Shown here piece by piece: positions 6,869 to 8,794 of a DNA stretch of 8,794 bases (position 1 is the stretch's first letter; the number at the start of each line of letters is the position of its first letter). The stretch comes from Oscillospiraceae bacterium. GTDB taxonomy: Bacteria; Bacillota; Clostridia; Oscillospirales; Ruminococcaceae. The stretch lies in assembly GCA_900768705.1 (NCBI GenBank), contig CAAGEB010000108.1, positions 1 through 8,794 on the forward strand, read 5' to 3'. Made by a program: the position numbers and the translations under genes. The notes under the pieces were generated by a model. That model worked only from the letters and a program-made list of their open reading frames with translations. It was not told where the DNA came from and made no database searches.

Positions 6869-6888
6869 TTCGACAACCGGTTTCGGCA
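6869..6888 (-). promoter_or_regulatory. Two tandem Spo0A-box-like sites upstream of spoIIGA
   Basis: On the minus strand, TGTCGAA (6875-6869) matches the 0A-box core TGNCGAA with the favoured T; TGCCGAA (6888-6882) matches it with C. They have the same orientation and are 13 bp apart. The nearer box falls at about -34 to -40 from the predicted start, where a -35 element would be. This fits activation by phosphorylated Spo0A, as known for B. subtilis spoIIG. Confidence 0.7.
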
Positions 6889-6909
6889 TATTTTACGGGC
6901 AGTCGGATA

Positions 6910-6915
6910 TATAAT
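6910..6915 (+). promoter_or_regulatory. -10 element of the spoIIG promoter, lacking a -35 box
   Basis: Perfect TATAAT with a predicted start near 6921-6922. At 17-bp spacing the -35 position reads CATATT, which is not a match; a 22-bp spacing reads TTCGGC, inside the second Spo0A-like box. This is the expected form of an activator-dependent sigma-A promoter. Confidence 0.65.
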
Positions 6916-6942
6916 AGTAAAAGGAAACCGCAGAACAATTTA

Positions 6943-6965
6943 TCGCCGTGACAAAATCACGGCGA
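6943..6965 (+). other. Leader hairpin upstream of spoIIGA
   Basis: TCGCCGTGA (6943-6951) and TCACGGCGA (6957-6965) form a perfect 9-bp GC-rich stem with loop CAAAA, about 20 nt into the predicted spoIIG transcript and 24 nt before the ribosome binding site. It has no U-tract, so it is not an obvious terminator. It may stabilise the 5' end or be a protein-binding site; neither is shown. Confidence 0.7.
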
Positions 6966-6988
6966 ATTTCTCCGCATTAAAATCGGAC

Positions 6989-6994
6989 GAGGTG
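6989..6994 (+). promoter_or_regulatory. Ribosome binding site that favours a TTG start for spoIIGA
   Basis: GAGGTG abuts the ATG at 6995 with no spacing but is 6 nt from the TTG at 7001. The TTG start gives MVIYADV, which looks like the usual SpoIIGA N terminus. Confidence 0.55.
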
Positions 6995-7000
6995 ATGTTT

Positions 7001-7822
7001 TTGGTAATTTATGCCGATGTATTGATTATCGTAAACCTGTACATAAATTTCCTGCTCACCAAGTCCACCGCAATTATTCTGAGACGCAGAATTTCCCCAA
7101 AGCGATGTTTACTGACAGCAGCAATCGGTGCAGCGGGATCTCTGGTAATTATGCTTCCCACGCTGCCCGTAGCTGTTGTTATACTTTACAAATCGGCTCT
7201 GGGACTGCTCATGACCTTTGCCGCTTTCGGAAAACAGAAGCCCGAGGATTTCATTGTATGCGGTCTGTTTTTTCTGGTGGTAAGCTTTGCCTTCGGAGGA
7301 CTTATGACTGCCCTGTGGAACTTTGCAGCTCCCGCAGGAATGGTATATGAAAACGGAGTTCCGTATTTCAGCATTCCCGTTGCAGCACTGGCGGCAATGG
7401 CAGCCGCAGGGTATCTGATCGTAAAAGCAATAAGATATTTTTCCGACAAACGCATTGGCTGTCGGGAATTATGCCGTGTGGAAATCAGAGTGAACAATGC
7501 CGTTGTAACTCTTAAAGGAATGCAGGATACCGGGTGCGGACTGTGCGATTTGTTTTCGGGAAAACCGATAATAATTTGCAGAAACGACAAGGCTCAAACA
7601 ATCATACCCGAAAATGTACGGGATTATTTCAACGGAAACCCGGAGAGCGGCATACGCCTTGTTCCCTGCAAAACAGTATCCTCGGAAACTCTTATTCCGA
7701 TTTTTCCCGCAGATGAAATTACTATTGACGGCAAAAACGCCGAAGCACTGGTTGGAATTACCCAAAGCCCGCTGGGCGAAGGCGTTGACTGCGTTTTCAA
7801 TCCGAAAATTATCTCTTTATAA
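7001..7822 (+). CDS. spoIIGA: Sigma-E processing peptidase SpoIIGA
   Basis: Membrane-embedded aspartic protease that cleaves the pro-sequence from pro-sigma-E in the mother cell once the sporulation septum forms. The product is 273 aa, somewhat shorter than B. subtilis SpoIIGA (about 309). About five hydrophobic segments occupy residues 1-146 (near 3-20, 37-52, 56-76, 86-106 and 124-144), followed by a soluble C-terminal protease domain. The catalytic DTG motif is at 176-178 (Asp176), with context QDTGCGLCDLFSGKPI; the Cys at 179 replaces the Asn often seen after DTG, and the region is Cys-rich (Cys154, 158, 179, 182). Start: TTG at 7001, 6 nt after GAGGTG; the ATG at 6995 is the alternative and adds MF. 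The open frame continues upstream to 6818, across the promoter and hairpins, and that part is not coding. Identity is reinforced by sigE 17 bp downstream and Spo0A-like boxes upstream. Confidence 0.92.
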   Translation: MVIYADVLIIVNLYINFLLTKSTAIILRRRISPKRCLLTAAIGAAGSLVIMLPTLPVAVVILYKSALGLLMTFAAFGKQKPEDFIVCGLFFLVVSFAFGGLMTALWNFAAPAGMVYENGVPYFSIPVAALAAMAAAGYLIVKAIRYFSDKRIGCRELCRVEIRVNNAVVTLKGMQDTGCGLCDLFSGKPIIICRNDKAQTIIPENVRDYFNGNPESGIRLVPCKTVSSETLIPIFPADEITIDGKNAEALVGITQSPLGEGVDCVFNPKIISL

Positions 7823-7839
7823 AGCAAAGGAGAATGAAT

Positions 7840-8571
7840 ATGCTGATAAAATATTTCAAGGAACTCCGGGATCAAATTTTGTATTATGCACGGAGGCTTT
7901 TCGGCAGAAGAACGGAATACTATGTTCATTACATAAACGGCACGGAACAGCTTCCCGCTCCTCTCACAAAAGAAGAGGAAGAAGCCGCTTTTCGGCTTAT
8001 GGAAACCGATTTCGACAAAGCACGGGACATACTTATAATTCACAATCTCCGGCTGGTGGTATATATCGCCAAAAAATTTGAAAACACGGGAGTGTGGCTG
8101 GAGGATCTGGTGTCAATCGGCACTGTGGGACTTATAAAGGCAGTGAACACTTTCAGTCGGGACAAGAATATCAAGCTTGCAACCTATGCTTCCAGATGTA
8201 TTGAAAACGAAATTCTTATGCACCTGAGAAAATATAATCAATACCGTTATGATATTTCCATTGACGAACCGCTGAATGTGGACTGGGACGGGAACGAGCT
8301 TCTTTTATCCGATGTGCTTGGCACAGAAAACGACTGCGTAAATGCCCGTATTGAGGACAGAGTTGAAAAGCAGCTGCTCCACGACGCCGTAAACCGACTG
8401 GGAGAGCGGGAAAAACTGATTATGGAAATGCGTTTTGGTCTTAACGGCAGAAAAGAAAAAACTCAGAAGGAGGTAGCTGATGAAATCGGAATTTCCCAAA
8501 GCTATATCTCCCGTCTGGAAAAGCGTATTATCAAACAGCTGCGGGAGGAACTGAACAAGGTAAGCAATTGA
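7840..8571 (+). CDS. sigE: RNA polymerase sporulation sigma factor sigma-E (pro-sigma-E precursor)
   Basis: First mother-cell sigma factor of endospore formation, made inactive and activated by removal of its N-terminal pro-sequence. The product is 243 aa (B. subtilis 239). Residues 1 to about 30 form a basic, amphipathic pro-sequence (KYFKELRDQILYYARRLFGRR). By alignment with the known Tyr-Tyr cleavage region of B. subtilis, processing should be near His30-Tyr31 in EYYVHYINGTEQL. Region 2 is near-canonical (NLRLVVYIAKKFENTG, SIGTVGLIKAVNTF, LATYASRCIENEILMHLRK), as is SIDEPLNVDWDGNELLLSDVLGT. Region 4 ends in a clear helix-turn-helix (TQKEVADEIGISQSYISRLEKR). The start at 7840 is 7 nt after AAAGGAG (7826-7832); the in-frame ATG at 7834 is only 1 nt from it and adds MN. 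It is 17 bp downstream of spoIIGA and in the same operon. Confidence 0.96.
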   Translation: MLIKYFKELRDQILYYARRLFGRRTEYYVHYINGTEQLPAPLTKEEEEAAFRLMETDFDKARDILIIHNLRLVVYIAKKFENTGVWLEDLVSIGTVGLIKAVNTFSRDKNIKLATYASRCIENEILMHLRKYNQYRYDISIDEPLNVDWDGNELLLSDVLGTENDCVNARIEDRVEKQLLHDAVNRLGEREKLIMEMRFGLNGRKEKTQKEVADEIGISQSYISRLEKRIIKQLREELNKVSN

Positions 8572-8687
8572 AATTAATTCATAGATTTTAAGTTCCGAAA
8601 AGAATTTATCATTTTGTGCTGTTAACCGCTTTTCTTTTGCTGACATTCAGTCCACATATTATGTATAACTAAATTTGTGAGTAATTA

Positions 8688-8716
8688 TTGAAATTTACGG
8701 GATTTTCTGATATAAG
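8688..8716 (+). promoter_or_regulatory. Candidate sigma-A promoter directed off the right edge
   Basis: TTGAAA (8688-8693) and TATAAG (8711-8716) are 17 bp apart, one mismatch from consensus in each box. The start would be near 8723, just inside the dyad-rich sequence. It could drive the next gene or an untranslated RNA. Confidence 0.4.
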
Positions 8717-8794
8717 GGCATCTCTAAAAACCGGTTTGAACAGAGAAAATCGGCAGGGTGCGTCGGCTGCAAGGAAAGCCGACGAAGCAAGGCT
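8717..8794. repeat. Dyad- and hairpin-rich sequence, possible mobile-element end or structured leader
   Basis: GGCATCTCTAAAAACC (8718-8732) resembles an insertion-sequence terminal inverted repeat by general appearance. Within it, AAACCGGTTT (8728-8737) is a perfect 10-bp palindrome, flanked by TCTCT (8721-8725) and AGAGA (8742-8746). Downstream, CGTCGGCT (8761-8768) and AGCCGACG (8777-8784) form a perfect 8-bp stem, and GCAAGG occurs in its loop and again at about 8787. The window ends inside it, so neither a second terminus nor a target duplication can be seen. Confidence 0.35.

Larger units (their letters stand above)
8572..8794. other. Non-coding region after sigE, no gene recognised
   Basis: The AT-rich stretch 8572-8687 shows no convincing ORF, RNA gene or GC-rich terminator. 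The right part (8688-8794) holds a candidate promoter, the palindrome AAACCGGTTT and a GC-rich hairpin, described separately. The sigG gene that often follows sigE is not present within these 223 bp; it may begin beyond the edge. Confidence 0.6.

Noticed and set aside
5809..6876. Long antisense ORF (355 aa) opposite prfC
   Set aside because: It is a shadow of the well-conserved RF3 frame, runs into the terminator and spoIIG promoter, and resembles no family.
6818..7000. N-terminal extension of spoIIGA to the ATG at 6818
   Set aside because: The stretch covers the prfC terminator, Spo0A-like boxes, -10 element and leader hairpin; the homologous SpoIIGA N terminus begins at MVIYADV.
7614..8081. 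155-aa rightward ORF bridging spoIIGA and sigE
   Set aside because: It overlaps both conserved genes in another frame. A SpoIIGA-sigma-E frameshift fusion was considered and dropped, since both genes have complete ends and their own start signals.

Overview
The window reads as a chromosomal segment of a low-to-mid GC, endospore-forming clostridium, most likely from the Oscillospiraceae/Ruminococcaceae. The main evidence is the spoIIGA-sigE pair with Spo0A-box-like sites, AGGAGG-type ribosome binding sites, strong sigma-A promoters and intrinsic terminators. The family-level placement is inference from overall character; no rRNA gene or other marker gene settles it. All six protein genes look intact. 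No prophage, CRISPR array, tRNA or rRNA was found.

Layout, left to right. Bases 1-200 hold nearly two copies of a 109-bp tandem unit built from nested inverted repeats. Next come two leftward genes, each its own transcription unit with its own promoter and terminator: an alanine/glycine:cation symporter (AGCS) gene and aspS. A compact divergent regulatory region (about 3816-3998) carries two perfect TTGACA-17-TATAAT promoters back to back. Rightward from it run a polytopic flippase-like (LPG synthase TM-domain) membrane protein gene and prfC (release factor 3), 19 bp apart and so probably co-transcribed. They end at a long-loop terminator around 6795-6851. A sporulation unit follows: a promoter with a -10 but no -35 and two Spo0A-box-like sites, a leader hairpin, spoIIGA (membrane aspartic protease) and sigE (pro-sigma-E). 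The right edge (8572-8794) is non-coding. It holds a candidate rightward promoter and a dyad- and hairpin-rich sequence that may be the end of a mobile element or an untranslated leader.

How the genes relate. SpoIIGA processes the sigma-E precursor encoded directly downstream, which is the classical mother-cell checkpoint of sporulation. The other genes are housekeeping: amino-acid uptake, Asp-tRNA synthesis, recycling of RF1/RF2 after termination, and a membrane protein of unknown substrate. Several points are worth a second look. AspRS carries the His typical of non-discriminating enzymes and a motif-2 loop that recalls alphaproteobacterial enzymes. The repeat array has two hairpins that exclude each other. 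The spoIIG promoter can be read base by base. I see no clear evidence of a wholly new system; the repeat family and the right-edge element are the least explained parts.
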